A DNA stretch of 64,000 bases from Chromobacterium sp. ATCC 53434 (GCF_002848345.1 NZ_CP025429.1:1302001-1366000); one strand, 5' to 3'; shown: positions 36,445 through 45,450, counted from the stretch's first letter. Notes: generated by a model not told the origin, from the letters alone. Made by a program: numbers and translations.

Positions 36445-37953
36445 ATGCAAGTGACCATGCGCGGCATCGACAAGGCCTTCGGGCCGGTCAAGGTGCTGCA
36501 GAACGTCGAATTCACGCTGCGCGGCGGCGAAATCCACGCGCTGATGGGCGAGAACGGCGCCGGCAAGTCGACGCTGATGAAGATACTCAGCGGCGTGCAC
36601 CGCGCCGACGCCGGCGAAGTCCTGCTGGACGGCCGCCGGCTGGACCTGCGCGACACCGCGGCGGCCGAGGCCGCCGGCATCGCCATCATCCACCAGGAAC
36701 TGAATCTGATCCCGCAGTTGTCGGTGATGGAGAACCTGTTTCTCGGCCGCGAGCCGTCGCGCTTCGGCGTCATAGACTTCGCCGCGATGCGTAGCCGGAC
36801 GCGGGCGCAGCTGGCGGCGCTGGGCGCCGACGGCATAGACCCGGACGCCGAGGCCGGCAGCCTGTCCATCGGCCAGCAGCAGATGGTGGAGATCGCCAAG
36901 GCGCTGGCGCTGGACGCCCGCGTGCTGATCATGGACGAGCCGACGGCGGCGCTGACCGAACGCGAGATAGACCGGCTGTTCGACCTGATGGCCGGCCTGA
37001 AGGCCGGCGGCGTCGCCATCGTCTACGTTTCGCACCGGATGGAGGAGATCTTCCGCGTCTGCGACCGGATCAGCGTCTTGCGCGACGGCTGTTTCGTCGG
37101 CGAGCGCGACGTCGCCGCCACCGACTTCGACGAAGTGGTGCGGATGATGGTCGGGCGCGAGATCGGCGAGCGCTATCCGAAGCGCCAGGCCGCGCCCGGC
37201 GCGGTCAGGCTGACAGTGGAGAACCTCTCCGACGGTGACATGATAGAAGGTATCACCTTCGACGTCCGCGCCGGCGAGGTGCTGGGCATCGCCGGGCTGA
37301 TGGGCTCCGGCCGCAGCGACATCCTGAAGACGCTGTTCGGCGCGAAGCGCCGCGCGGCGGGACGCGTCGCGCTGGACGGTGAGGAATTGAAGGTGGCCGC
37401 GCCCGGCGACGCCATCGCCGCCGGCCTGGGCTTCGTGCCGGAGGACCGCAAGGGCAGGGGCCTGGTGCTGGGCATGTCGCTGCGCGAGAACGCGACGCTG
37501 GTCCATCTGGATCGCTACGCCCGGCTGGGCGTGGTGCGCGGCGCCGACGAGGCGCGCGCCGTCGACGACCTGATCGCCCAGCTGCGCATACGCACCCGCG
37601 ACGCCGAGCTGGACGTCAAGTCGCTGTCCGGCGGCAATCAGCAGAAGGTGGTGTTCGCCAAATGGTTGGCGCGTCCGCCGAAGGTGCTGCTGCTGGACGA
37701 GCCGACGCGCGGCGTCGACGTCGGCGGCAAGGCCGAGATCTACCACATCGTCAACCAGCTGGCCGCCGCCGGCGCCGCCATCGTGATGGTGTCGTCCGAA
37801 TTGCCGGAAGTGCTGGCGCTGAGCGACCGCATCCTGGTGTTGCACGAGGGCCGCCAGGCCGGCGTGTTCGACGCCGCCGGCTGCAGCCAGGAAACCCTGA
37901 TGGCCGCCGCCACCGGCACGGCCGTTCCCACCGCATCCAGGAAGCAAGCATGA
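36445..37953 (+). CDS. rbsA: ribose ABC transporter ATPase
   Basis: A 502-residue protein with two ABC modules that powers ribose uptake. The first has Walker A GENGAGKST and signature LSIGQQQMVEIAKAL. The second has the degenerate Walker A GLMGSGRSD and signature LSGGNQQKV, the asymmetric pattern normal for sugar ABC ATPases of this class. Good AGGGG site before ATG; coupled to rbsC. Confidence 0.96.
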   Translation: MQVTMRGIDKAFGPVKVLQNVEFTLRGGEIHALMGENGAGKSTLMKILSGVHRADAGEVLLDGRRLDLRDTAAAEAAGIAIIHQELNLIPQLSVMENLFLGREPSRFGVIDFAAMRSRTRAQLAALGADGIDPDAEAGSLSIGQQQMVEIAKALALDARVLIMDEPTAALTEREIDRLFDLMAGLKAGGVAIVYVSHRMEEIFRVCDRISVLRDGCFVGERDVAATDFDEVVRMMVGREIGERYPKRQAAPGAVRLTVENLSDGDMIEGITFDVRAGEVLGIAGLMGSGRSDILKTLFGAKRRAAGRVALDGEELKVAAPGDAIAAGLGFVPEDRKGRGLVLGMSLRENATLVHLDRYARLGVVRGADEARAVDDLIAQLRIRTRDAELDVKSLSGGNQQKVVFAKWLARPPKVLLLDEPTRGVDVGGKAEIYHIVNQLAAAGAAIVMVSSELPEVLALSDRILVLHEGRQAGVFDAAGCSQETLMAAATGTAVPTASRKQA

Positions 37954-38888
37954 CCCCGCAACAAAAAGCCAATCTGCAACGTCTCGGTCCCTTCATCGCG
38001 CTGGCGCTGGTGGTCGTCGGCCTGTCGGTGATGAGTCCGGATTTCCTGACCGTCAACAATCTGCTGAACGTGATGCGCCAGGTGTCGATCAACGCGCTGA
38101 TCGCCTTCGGCATGACGCTGGTGATCCTGCTGGGCGGCATCGATCTGTCGGTCGGTTCGATATTGGCCTTGTCGTCGGTGATCGCCGCGACGCTGCTGCG
38201 CGCCGGCGCCGATCCGATGCTGGCGACGCTGGCCGGCATCGCCGCCGGCGCCGCGATGGGCCTGTTCAACGGCCTGGTGATCAGCAAGGGCAGGGTGGCG
38301 CCGTTCATCGCGACGCTGGCGACGATGACCATCCTGCGCGGCCTGGCGCTGGTGTTTTCCAACGGCAGCCCGATCACCGGTTTCGACAGCGAGCTGTTCT
38401 CGATGCTGGGCGGCGGCTATGTCGCCGGCCTGGTGCCGGTGCCGGTGGTGTCGATGCTGGTCCTGTTCGTCGCTTTCTGGTTCGTGCTGAAGAAGACGGT
38501 GTTCGGCCGTCATCTGTACGCCGCCGGCGGCAACGAGGAGGCGGCGCGGCTGTCCGGCGTCAAGGTGGACCGCATCAAGCTGTGGGTCTACTCCATTTCC
38601 GGCGCGATGTCGGCGCTGGCCGGCGTGGTGCTGACCTCGCGGCTGAACTCGGCGCAGCCGACGGCCGGCACCGGCTACGAGCTGGACGCCATCGCCGCCG
38701 TGGTGCTCGGCGGCACCAGCCTGACCGGCGGCCGCGGCTGGATCTTCGGCACCCTGGTCGGCGCGCTGCTGATCGGCGTGCTGAACAACGGCCTCAATCT
38801 CTTAGGCGTGTCCTCGTTCTACCAACAAGTGATCAAGGGCGCGGTGATTCTGCTGGCGGTGCTGCTGGACCGCCGCGGCAACAAGTGA
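37950..38888 (+). CDS. rbsC: ribose ABC transporter permease
   Basis: A 312-residue inner-membrane permease with eight to ten hydrophobic segments. The conserved cytoplasmic loop GGNEEAARLSGVKVDRIKLW contacts the ATPase, and VILLGGIDLSVGSILALSSV is typical for RbsC. The ATG overlaps the rbsA stop. No ORF of its own start is needed upstream; the longer frame is antisense-phase of rbsA. Confidence 0.95.
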   Translation: MTPQQKANLQRLGPFIALALVVVGLSVMSPDFLTVNNLLNVMRQVSINALIAFGMTLVILLGGIDLSVGSILALSSVIAATLLRAGADPMLATLAGIAAGAAMGLFNGLVISKGRVAPFIATLATMTILRGLALVFSNGSPITGFDSELFSMLGGGYVAGLVPVPVVSMLVLFVAFWFVLKKTVFGRHLYAAGGNEEAARLSGVKVDRIKLWVYSISGAMSALAGVVLTSRLNSAQPTAGTGYELDAIAAVVLGGTSLTGGRGWIFGTLVGALLIGVLNNGLNLLGVSSFYQQVIKGAVILLAVLLDRRGNK

Positions 38889-38946
38889 TTCCGGCGGCTT
38901 GGCCGCCCAATACAGTGCATCTGTCCATTCTTCAGGGAGTCTCAGC

Positions 38947-39879
38947 ATGAAACGCATTCTCACCCCGCTGATGGTTGGCGTTCTGGCCCTCGGCGTGGCC
39001 GCCTGCTCCAAGCAGGGACCAGGCTCGGCCGCCGGCGACGCCAGCGCCGCGGCGGCGGACGGCAAGATCACCGTCGGCCTGGCGGTGTCCACGCTCAACA
39101 ACCCGTTCTTCGTCGAATTGCGCGACGGCGCGGCGGCCGAGGCCAAGAAGCAGGGCGTCAATCTGATCACCGTCGACGCGCAGGACGATCCGGCCAAGCA
39201 ACAGGCCAGCGTCGAGGACCTGATCCAGAAGAAGGTGGGCGTGATTCTGATCAATCCGACCGACTCCTCCGCCGTCGCCAATGTGGTGAAGGAAGCGACC
39301 GACAAGGGCATCAAGGTGGTGTCGCTGGATCGCAGCGTCAACGGCGCCGCGGTCAGCGCCCACATCGCGTCCGACAACACCGCCGGCGGCGTGATGGCCG
39401 GCCAGTATCTGCTGGGCAAGCTGGGCGGCAAGGGCCGCATCGTCGAGCTGGAAGGCATCGCCGGCTCCTCCGCCGCCCGCGAGCGCGGCGAGGGCTTCCA
39501 CCAGGTGGTCGACAACAAGGGCGGAGTCAAGCTGCTGGCCAGGCAGCCGGCCGATTTCGACCGCGCCAAGGGGCTGGCGGTGATGGAGAACATCATCCAG
39601 GGCAACAAGGACATCCAGGGCGTGTTCGCCCACAACGACGAGATGGCGCTGGGCGCGGTCAAGGCGATCCAGGCCGCCGGATTGAAGAACGTCGTGGTGG
39701 TCGGTTTCGACGCGACGCCGGACGCGGTGGCCGCGGTGAAATCCGGCACGCTGTCCGCCACCGTGCAGCAGCAGCCGGCGCTGATCGGTGTCTATGGCGT
39801 GCAGACCGCGAAGAAGCTGGCCGAGGGGCAGAAGGTGGAGCGCTTCATCCCGGTGCCGCTGAACCTGATCAAGCAGTAA
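38947..39879 (+). CDS. rbsB: ribose-binding protein, lipoprotein form
   Basis: Periplasmic binding protein for ribose, 310 residues, with two sugar-binding lobes (ITVGLAVSTLNNPFFVELRD begins the first). Unlike E. coli RbsB it has a lipoprotein signal: the lipobox LGVAAC puts the lipidated cysteine at residue 20, followed by an Ala/Gly-rich linker, so it should be anchored to a membrane. It is the last transport gene of the operon and is followed by a terminator. Confidence 0.94.
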   Translation: MKRILTPLMVGVLALGVAACSKQGPGSAAGDASAAAADGKITVGLAVSTLNNPFFVELRDGAAAEAKKQGVNLITVDAQDDPAKQQASVEDLIQKKVGVILINPTDSSAVANVVKEATDKGIKVVSLDRSVNGAAVSAHIASDNTAGGVMAGQYLLGKLGGKGRIVELEGIAGSSAARERGEGFHQVVDNKGGVKLLARQPADFDRAKGLAVMENIIQGNKDIQGVFAHNDEMALGAVKAIQAAGLKNVVVVGFDATPDAVAAVKSGTLSATVQQQPALIGVYGVQTAKKLAEGQKVERFIPVPLNLIKQ

Positions 39880-39893
39880 GCGATCGAGGGCGG

Positions 39894-39926
39894 ACGGGGC
39901 CGGGGCAGCGCGTCGGCCCCGTTTTT
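39894..39926 (+). terminator. intrinsic terminator after rbsB
   Basis: Stem ACGGGGCCG/CGGCCCCGT (39894-39902, 39914-39922) followed by five T. It separates the transport genes from the downstream regulator. Confidence 0.85.
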
Positions 39927-39970
39927 GCCGATATCATCTATTTCGTCAGTTTCCATCGTTCGCACCGTCA

Positions 39971-40987
39971 ATGAGCCATTTCAAACGCCTGACCATAGAC
40001 GATATCGCCGAGTTGGCCGGCGTGTCGCGCACCACCGCCAGCATGGTGCTCAACGGCCATGCCGAGCGCTACCGCATCTCGTCCGCCACCGTGGAAAAAG
40101 TGCAGACCGTGGCGCGCGAGCACCATTTCCGGCCGTCGCAACAGGCGCGCAGCCTGCGCAGCCGGCGCAGCAGCAGCATAGGCCTGGTGATCCCCGATCT
40201 GACCAACTCCAGCCACGCCGCGCTGGCGCAGGCGCTGGAGAACGGCTGCCGCGCCCAGGGCTACCAGTTGTTGATGGTGACCAGCGACGAGGACGTCGAG
40301 CGCGAGAGCGCCGGTATCAGCCAGCTGGCCGCCCGCCAGGTGGACGGCATGATCGTCGTGCCGTGCAGCGCCGACGCCGAGCGCTATCTGCCGTGGACCG
40401 GCAGGCTGCCCTTGGTCTTCGCCGACCGTCACATTCCCGGCAGCGGCATTCCGGCGGCGGTGACGGCCGCCGCCGCCAGCGTCGAGGCCTTGCTGGCGCC
40501 GGTGCTGGCGTCCGGCGTCGACGAGCTGGTGTATTTCGGCGGCCAGCCGACGCTGTCGTCCGGCCGCGAGCGGCTGGCCGGCTACCGGCAGGCCCTGGCG
40601 GCGCATGGCATCGCGCCCGGCGGCGACTGGGTGGCCGAGCGCGATTTCCAGCGCGAATCCGGCTATGCGCTGATGCGCGACTGGTATCAGCGGCGAGGCC
40701 GCTACCCGCGCGCGCTGTTCACCACGGCGATCACCCTGCTGGAGGGCGTATTGTCCTTCATCCGCGAGCGGCACCGCTTGCGCGAGGCGCCGCAATACCT
40801 GCTGACCTTCGACGACCATCCCTTGCTGGACTGCCTGCCGCTGCCGATAGACGCGATCCGGCAGGACAGCGACCGCCTGGCCGAGGCCAGCCTGGAGCAG
40901 GTGATGGCGCTGCTGCGCGGCGAGGCGCTGGCCGAGCGCGACGCGCGGGTGCCGGCCAGCCTGAATCTGCGCCGCTTGTCGGTTTAG
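39971..40987 (+). CDS. LacI-family regulator resembling Cra/FruR
   Basis: A 338-residue repressor with N-terminal helix-turn-helix TIDDIAELAGVSRTTASMVL. The region through VEKVQTVAREHHF, SIGLVIPDL and RGYQLL-like AQGYQLLMVTSDED matches E. coli Cra/FruR rather than RbsR, and so does the later ALFTTAITLLEGVL. Cra senses fructose phosphates and controls carbon flow. Here it lies 92 bases after the ribose operon, beyond a terminator, while the fructose operon is paired with a different LacI protein. It may regulate rbs, act globally, or both. Confidence 0.85.
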   Translation: MSHFKRLTIDDIAELAGVSRTTASMVLNGHAERYRISSATVEKVQTVAREHHFRPSQQARSLRSRRSSSIGLVIPDLTNSSHAALAQALENGCRAQGYQLLMVTSDEDVERESAGISQLAARQVDGMIVVPCSADAERYLPWTGRLPLVFADRHIPGSGIPAAVTAAAASVEALLAPVLASGVDELVYFGGQPTLSSGRERLAGYRQALAAHGIAPGGDWVAERDFQRESGYALMRDWYQRRGRYPRALFTTAITLLEGVLSFIRERHRLREAPQYLLTFDDHPLLDCLPLPIDAIRQDSDRLAEASLEQVMALLRGEALAERDARVPASLNLRRLSV

Positions 40988-41003
40988 TTTCCGCTCATCG
41001 CCT

Positions 41004-42392
41004 TCAATCGGCCCAGACCGGTTGGTGCGTGTCCAGCGGCATCGCCGGCAGCGCCCAGCGCGCCGGCGTCGCGGACAAGCGGGCGGCGTGGCGCACGCTC
41101 AGCAGGCGGCCGAAGCCCGACTCTCCCTCTTCCAGCCACGGGTGGACTTGCTCCGGCGCGGGCAGCGCCGCGGTCGTGGCGACGCGGCCGAGGCCGCGCA
41201 GCCAGTAGCCGGCCTGGGCCAGCGATACTTCGACATGCCAGCTGCCGCCTTCTTGCTGTTGGCGGTGCAGCGCGGCGATGGCCCCGAGCGCGGCCAGGCA
41301 GCCGGCGCTGTGATCCAGTATCTGGCCCGGGAAGGCGCGCGGCGCGTCGGCGCCGAAGGCTTCGGCCTCGGCGGCGTTGAAGCCGGAGGCGGTCTGCGTC
41401 AGCGAATCGAAGCCGTGCCGGCCGGCCCAGGGGCCGGCGTTGCCGTAGGCGCTGAGCGTCACGTAGACGATGCCGGGGCGCAAACCGGCCGCGTCCTGCG
41501 GGGAGAAGCCGAGCTCGGCCAGGCCGCCGGGACGGTAGCCCTGGATGAAGACGTGGGCGCCGGCCAGCAGGCCGCGCAAGCGCGCCTTGTCCGCCTCGAT
41601 GGTCAGGTCCAGCCGGGCATTGCGCTTGCCGCGGCCCATGTCGATGTCCAGCGTCGGGATGGTCGGCAGCTTGGGCGAGGTGATGTGCAGCACGTCGGCG
41701 CCATGGGCGGCCAGCACGCGTCCGGCCACCGGGCCGGCGATGATGCGGGTCAGATCCAGCGCGCGCACGCCCGCCAGCGGCCGCTCGGCGTCCGGCAGCG
41801 GCAATGGCGGCGCGTCGGCGATGCGGCGGATGCTCAGCGTCGGCAGGCCGGCCACCGCCTGGCCCTGGGGATGGGCGTCCCATTCCTCGAAGCTGCGCAG
41901 CGCCGTCGCCACCAGGCCGTGCTCGGCGGCGGCGTCCTCGAAATCGAAGGCGCGCCAGTCCCGCAGCGCGGCGGCGACGGCGGCCTTGTCGTAGTCGCAG
42001 CGCAACAGCCGCAGCACGCCGTCGCGGTGGTGGGGGAAATTGGTGTGTATGCGCAACCAGCGGCCGTCGCCGCAGCGGTAGACGCCGGCTATCTTGTCCC
42101 ATGGGTCGGCCGGCGCCTCGCCGTCCACCCGCAGATACAGCTCGCTGCGGAACTCGGCGGCGGCGTGGCCCATGTCGACATCGACCGTCTGCGCGTCGCC
42201 GCCGCGCAGTTGCCGGAAGGAGGCGGCGGCCAGGCCGCTGGCGGCGATGCAGGCCTGGGCGGCGCGGCCCAGCGCGAACGAGGACGGCAGCGCCGGCTCG
42301 TCGCCGGACAGGCTGAGCCTGTCCAGCCATTCGGGGGACAGGCCGCAGTGCAGCCATAGTTGACGGACGGCGTCGCGGACGATGGCGCTCAT
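41004..42392 (-). CDS. family III CoA-transferase (CaiB/BaiF) with reordered halves
   Basis: A 462-residue CoA-transferase-fold protein. The usual N-terminal half, beginning PLAGVRALDLTRIIAGPVAG and including NARLDLTIEADKARLRGL and YVTLSAYGNAGPW, starts only at about residue 204. The first 200 residues (VDVDMGHAAAEFRSELYLRV, PWDKIAGVYRCGDGRWLRIH, FEEWDAHPQG) resemble the usual C-terminal half. So the order is permuted, or two domains have been fused and each trimmed. Such enzymes move CoA between carboxylic acids; the substrate is unknown. GGAG lies before the ATG. The S10-like gene lies upstream on the same strand. Confidence 0.8.
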   Translation of the reverse strand: MSAIVRDAVRQLWLHCGLSPEWLDRLSLSGDEPALPSSFALGRAAQACIAASGLAAASFRQLRGGDAQTVDVDMGHAAAEFRSELYLRVDGEAPADPWDKIAGVYRCGDGRWLRIHTNFPHHRDGVLRLLRCDYDKAAVAAALRDWRAFDFEDAAAEHGLVATALRSFEEWDAHPQGQAVAGLPTLSIRRIADAPPLPLPDAERPLAGVRALDLTRIIAGPVAGRVLAAHGADVLHITSPKLPTIPTLDIDMGRGKRNARLDLTIEADKARLRGLLAGAHVFIQGYRPGGLAELGFSPQDAAGLRPGIVYVTLSAYGNAGPWAGRHGFDSLTQTASGFNAAEAEAFGADAPRAFPGQILDHSAGCLAALGAIAALHRQQQEGGSWHVEVSLAQAGYWLRGLGRVATTAALPAPEQVHPWLEEGESGFGRLLSVRHAARLSATPARWALPAMPLDTHQPVWAD

Positions 42393-42480
42393 ACGGGCTC
42401 TCCTGGAGGTGGATCAGCCATTTAAGCGGCAAGCACGGCGGGTGGTCAATTTATTTGTCATTTATTTTGCATGGCGGCCG

Positions 42481-43734
42481 CTAGGCGGCGCCATCGTGCA
42501 AGAAGTGCTTCAGCATCGCCTGGACGATGGCCGGCTGATCGCGAGCCGCCCGCAAGCCGGCGTTCTGGATGATGATGTGCGACAGCTGGCGGTGGCGGCG
42601 GATCAGGCCGGCGGCCAGGCCGTAGGGACGCCAGGTCTGGCGCTTGCACTGGCGGAATTCGGCCGCGCCGCTCCAGGGCAGCGCGTCCAGCCAGGCGTCG
42701 GCGCCAAGGTAATTGCCTTCCATGCAGTATTCGCCGTGATAAAGCAGCACTTTCAGCTTGTCCAGCAGCCGCGGAAACAGCGGCGCCGACGACTCCAGCC
42801 ACGACGCCTCCTGCAGCGACTGCGGCGTCGGCTTCAGCTCGTTCAGCGAGCGCGGGTCGATGTGCAGCGCCTGCTGCACCGCCGGTCGGGCCAGGTACTC
42901 TTCGATCTGGCGATGCCGCGTCGACGGCGGATGCCGAACGTCGTCTAGATCGCGGCCGCTGCATTGCTGGATGTAGGCATTCATGTCGAGCGCGATGCGG
43001 CTGGCCTCCTTGCGCTGCAGCGGGGTGGCGGCGGCCCTGGCCCTGGCGTAGTCCCGCAGCATCGTCTCCAGCCGCTGCCTTTCCTCCTGATTGATCAGCC
43101 GATGCTGACTGGCGTAGTCGATATGGCTGGGGAGCTGGATTTCCGACGCCACCTGGCCGTTGCCCAGCCCGATCCCTCTCAGATTGATCTGCGGCTGGCC
43201 GCAGCCATTGCCGTCCAGAATGCAGTTGGCGAGCCGGGCCAGCGTATGGCCGGTCTGACCGGCGCCGAACAGATAGCAATCCGCTTCGCGATAGCGCGGC
43301 CAGCGCAACAGGAATTCCTGCAGCGCGTGGTAGAGCTGCTGGCAGGCCTCGTCGTGGCTTTCCGGCAGGTAGCGCGGATGGGTGGAGAACGACAGGCCAT
43401 GGCCCAGCGGCTGGTCCAGCAGCAGATAGTTGGCGTGGTGGTGCCAGCTGAACGGATTGGAGTAGACCCGGCCGCCGCTGTCCAGCAGATAGGGGCCGTG
43501 CTCGTCGAACAGGCTGGCCAGCGCGCCGATGCCGGGGGCGCTGTTGATCCATACCAGCAGCGGCGCCCGCTCGGGGCTGCCGACCGCTTCGCTGAACCAG
43601 AAATACAGCCAGCCGCCGGCCGAGTCTCCTATGGACAGATAGCCGCACAGCTGAGTCGAGCGCACCGGGCCGTAATTGGGCAGATGGCTCAGCGCCGCGC
43701 TTTCGAACAGGAAGGGGTTGGCTTGGACGTTCAT
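42481..43734 (-). CDS. serine-carboxypeptidase-like (peptidase S10) protein lacking catalytic residues
   Basis: A 417-residue protein aligning along its length with peptidase S10: GYLSIGDSAGGWLYFWFSEA, PLLVWINSAPG, FDEHGPYLL, SNPFSWHHHANYLLLDQPLG and LPWSGAAEF. The catalytic positions are altered. The nucleophile motif GESYAGH reads GAGQTGH (Gly159 for Ser), GDxDxxxN reads GEYCMEGN (Cys337 for the second Asp), and GGHMVPFDxP reads AGLRAARDQP (Leu394 for His). The oxyanion motif NGGPGCSS is NSAPGIGA. No signal peptide is evident, so it may be cytosolic. The family is mainly eukaryotic and sparse in bacteria. Probably a binding protein or a changed enzyme; the reading frame is intact. Confidence 0.8.
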   Translation of the reverse strand: MNVQANPFLFESAALSHLPNYGPVRSTQLCGYLSIGDSAGGWLYFWFSEAVGSPERAPLLVWINSAPGIGALASLFDEHGPYLLDSGGRVYSNPFSWHHHANYLLLDQPLGHGLSFSTHPRYLPESHDEACQQLYHALQEFLLRWPRYREADCYLFGAGQTGHTLARLANCILDGNGCGQPQINLRGIGLGNGQVASEIQLPSHIDYASQHRLINQEERQRLETMLRDYARARAAATPLQRKEASRIALDMNAYIQQCSGRDLDDVRHPPSTRHRQIEEYLARPAVQQALHIDPRSLNELKPTPQSLQEASWLESSAPLFPRLLDKLKVLLYHGEYCMEGNYLGADAWLDALPWSGAAEFRQCKRQTWRPYGLAAGLIRRHRQLSHIIIQNAGLRAARDQPAIVQAMLKHFLHDGAA

Positions 43735-43838
43735 GGCCGGTTTATGCCGACGGCTTGTGGGTATTGATCCGTTATAGCTGCCGCGGCGCGGAATAACCGT
43801 TTATAAAAAAGCTGTGATTATTTACATCTTCTTGCAGT

Positions 43839-43865
43839 TAAGTTCCGTCCGCGGTCTGCCGCCTT
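43839..43865 (+). promoter_or_regulatory. sigma-28-like promoter of the lateral flagellin gene
   Basis: TAAG (43839-43842), exactly 15 bases, then GCCGCCTT (43858-43865), about 55 bases before the flagellin ATG. It partly fits the FliA/LafS consensus TAAA-N15-GCCGATAA: three of four and four of eight bases. Position and class of gene support it. Confidence 0.45.
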
Positions 43866-43919
43866 GTCACGGTAACGGCAGAAATGCCGCTTTACGACCA
43901 ACCAGAGACGGAGCATCCC

Positions 43920-44777
43920 ATGCTGAGCCTGTACACCAATATCGCGGCACTGAACACCAAGTCCAACATGAATTCCACCCAGAACGCGCTGTCGACCTCG
44001 ATGACGCGCCTGGGTACCGGCCAGCGCATCAACTCCGCAATGGACGACGCCGCCGGCCTGCAGATCGCCACCCGTCTGGACGCGCAAAGCCGCGGCATGA
44101 CCGTTGCGATGAAGAACGCCCAGAACGGCATCTCGATGATGCAGACCGCCGAAGGCGCGCTGAACGAAGTGACCAACATCCTGCAACGGATGAAGGACCT
44201 GTCCACCGAAGGCGCCAACGGCACCGCCACCGCCAACGACAAGACCGCGATGCAGTCCGAGTTCGACGCGCTGGGCAAGGAACTGAACAACATCGTCAGC
44301 AACACCACTTTCGGCGGCGAGAAGCTGCTGGCCAAGTCCGGCGGCAAGCTGGCCGCGGCGGTGAACTTCCAGATCGGCGCCAGCTCCTCCGAAGTGATGT
44401 CCGCTGACGTGTCCGCTCAGATCACCGCGCTGGACACCGCGCTGCAAGGCGCTTCCGCCCAGTACAAGACTCCGGGCGCCACCGCCGGCACCGAAATCGG
44501 CCCGGCCGCCACCATCGACCTGCTGAACACCGCCCTGGACAGCGTCGGCGCCGTGCGTTCCGCCCTGGGCGCGAACTCCAACCGCCTGGATCACGTGGTC
44601 AACAACCTGAACAACGTGAACAACAACACCCTGGCGGCCAAGGGTCGTATCATGGATACCGACTACGCCAGCGAAAGCGCCACGATGACCGCCAAGCAAA
44701 TGCTGATGCAAGCCAGCACCTCGATGCTGAAGCAAAGCGGCAGCATGAACAGCCTGGCCATGTCCCTGTTGCAGTAA
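43920..44777 (+). CDS. lafA: lateral-type flagellin
   Basis: Filament subunit of 285 residues. It is made only of the conserved N-terminal (SLYTNIAALNTKSNMNSTQN, IATRLDAQSRGMTVAMKNAQ) and C-terminal (GAVRSALGANSNRLDHVVNN, SMLKQSGSMNSLAMSLLQ) D0/D1 regions with a very short centre, so no D2/D3 surface domains. This compact form is common for lateral flagellins. The start follows family alignment; an in-frame ATG 36 bases upstream adds a non-flagellin head. It is monocistronic, with a sigma-28-like promoter and a terminator. The rest of the apparatus begins 5 kb downstream. Confidence 0.92.
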   Translation: MLSLYTNIAALNTKSNMNSTQNALSTSMTRLGTGQRINSAMDDAAGLQIATRLDAQSRGMTVAMKNAQNGISMMQTAEGALNEVTNILQRMKDLSTEGANGTATANDKTAMQSEFDALGKELNNIVSNTTFGGEKLLAKSGGKLAAAVNFQIGASSSEVMSADVSAQITALDTALQGASAQYKTPGATAGTEIGPAATIDLLNTALDSVGAVRSALGANSNRLDHVVNNLNNVNNNTLAAKGRIMDTDYASESATMTAKQMLMQASTSMLKQSGSMNSLAMSLLQ

Positions 44778-44814
44778 TATCGTTGCCGGCGGCGTTTTTC
44801 GCCGTCGCACCGCA

Positions 44815-44842
44815 AGCCAGTGGCGCGAGCCGCTGGCTTTTT
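44815..44842 (+). terminator. intrinsic terminator after lafA
   Basis: AGCCAG...CTGGCT with an inner GGC/GCC pairing and a GCGA loop, then TTTTT. Confidence 0.85.
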
Positions 44843-44961
44843 GCTTTGCGGCGCGCGCCATCTGTGGCGGCCGCGCGCCATTTATCGGCGCAGGGCTGGT
44901 TGCGCCAGGCGGGGGTGAATATAATTGGCCGTTTTTGATGCGTGACGGAAAGAGGATGGCT

Positions 44962-45450
44962 ATGCGAAAGGCCTTGTGTGCGTTGATAGGCCTGTGCTTG
45001 AGCGCTTGTGTCCTGGCGGATGCCGACCCGGTGGTGTTGACCGTGTCCGGCCGCATCGGCCGTTTCACCGATGCCAAGCGCGGCATCTACCAGTTTCGCG
45101 ACAGCGATCTGGCTCGCATGCGGCAGATGAGTTTCACCACCACCACCAGCTGGACGCCGTCGGTGACCTTCAGCGGTCCGCTGGTGCGCGACATTCTGGC
45201 CAAGGTGGATGCCAAGGGCACGACGGTGCGGGTGCTGGCGATCAACTATTACCGCTACGATATTTCCACCGTCGAGCTGGTGCGGCGCAGCGTGGTGCTG
45301 GCGCGCCGCATCGACAACAAGCCGTTCGATGTCGCGCACTACGGCCCGCTGTGGCTGATGTATCCGCTGCCGGAGATGACGGACTCCGAAAAGGGGCCGC
45401 CGCTTGACGCCAAGCTGGTATGGCAGGTCGAGGCGATGGAGGTGATGTGA
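44962..45450 (+). CDS. exported molybdopterin-oxidoreductase-like domain protein, partner of a histidine kinase
   Basis: A 162-residue exported protein. The signal ends either at a lipobox LSAC (Cys16) or at a signal peptidase I site near LADA. The mature part (VVLTVSGRIGRF, FSGPLVRDIL, ALRINYYR-like AINYYRYDISTVEL, YGPLWLMYPL) resembles the small oxidoreductase molybdopterin-binding-like domains that lack cofactor residues and are often encoded just before sensor kinases. Its stop overlaps the kinase GTG, so the two are coupled and it may be the periplasmic sensing part. ATG 44962 has AGAGG; 44956 and 44938 are alternatives. Confidence 0.65.
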   Translation: MRKALCALIGLCLSACVLADADPVVLTVSGRIGRFTDAKRGIYQFRDSDLARMRQMSFTTTTSWTPSVTFSGPLVRDILAKVDAKGTTVRVLAINYYRYDISTVELVRRSVVLARRIDNKPFDVAHYGPLWLMYPLPEMTDSEKGPPLDAKLVWQVEAMEVM

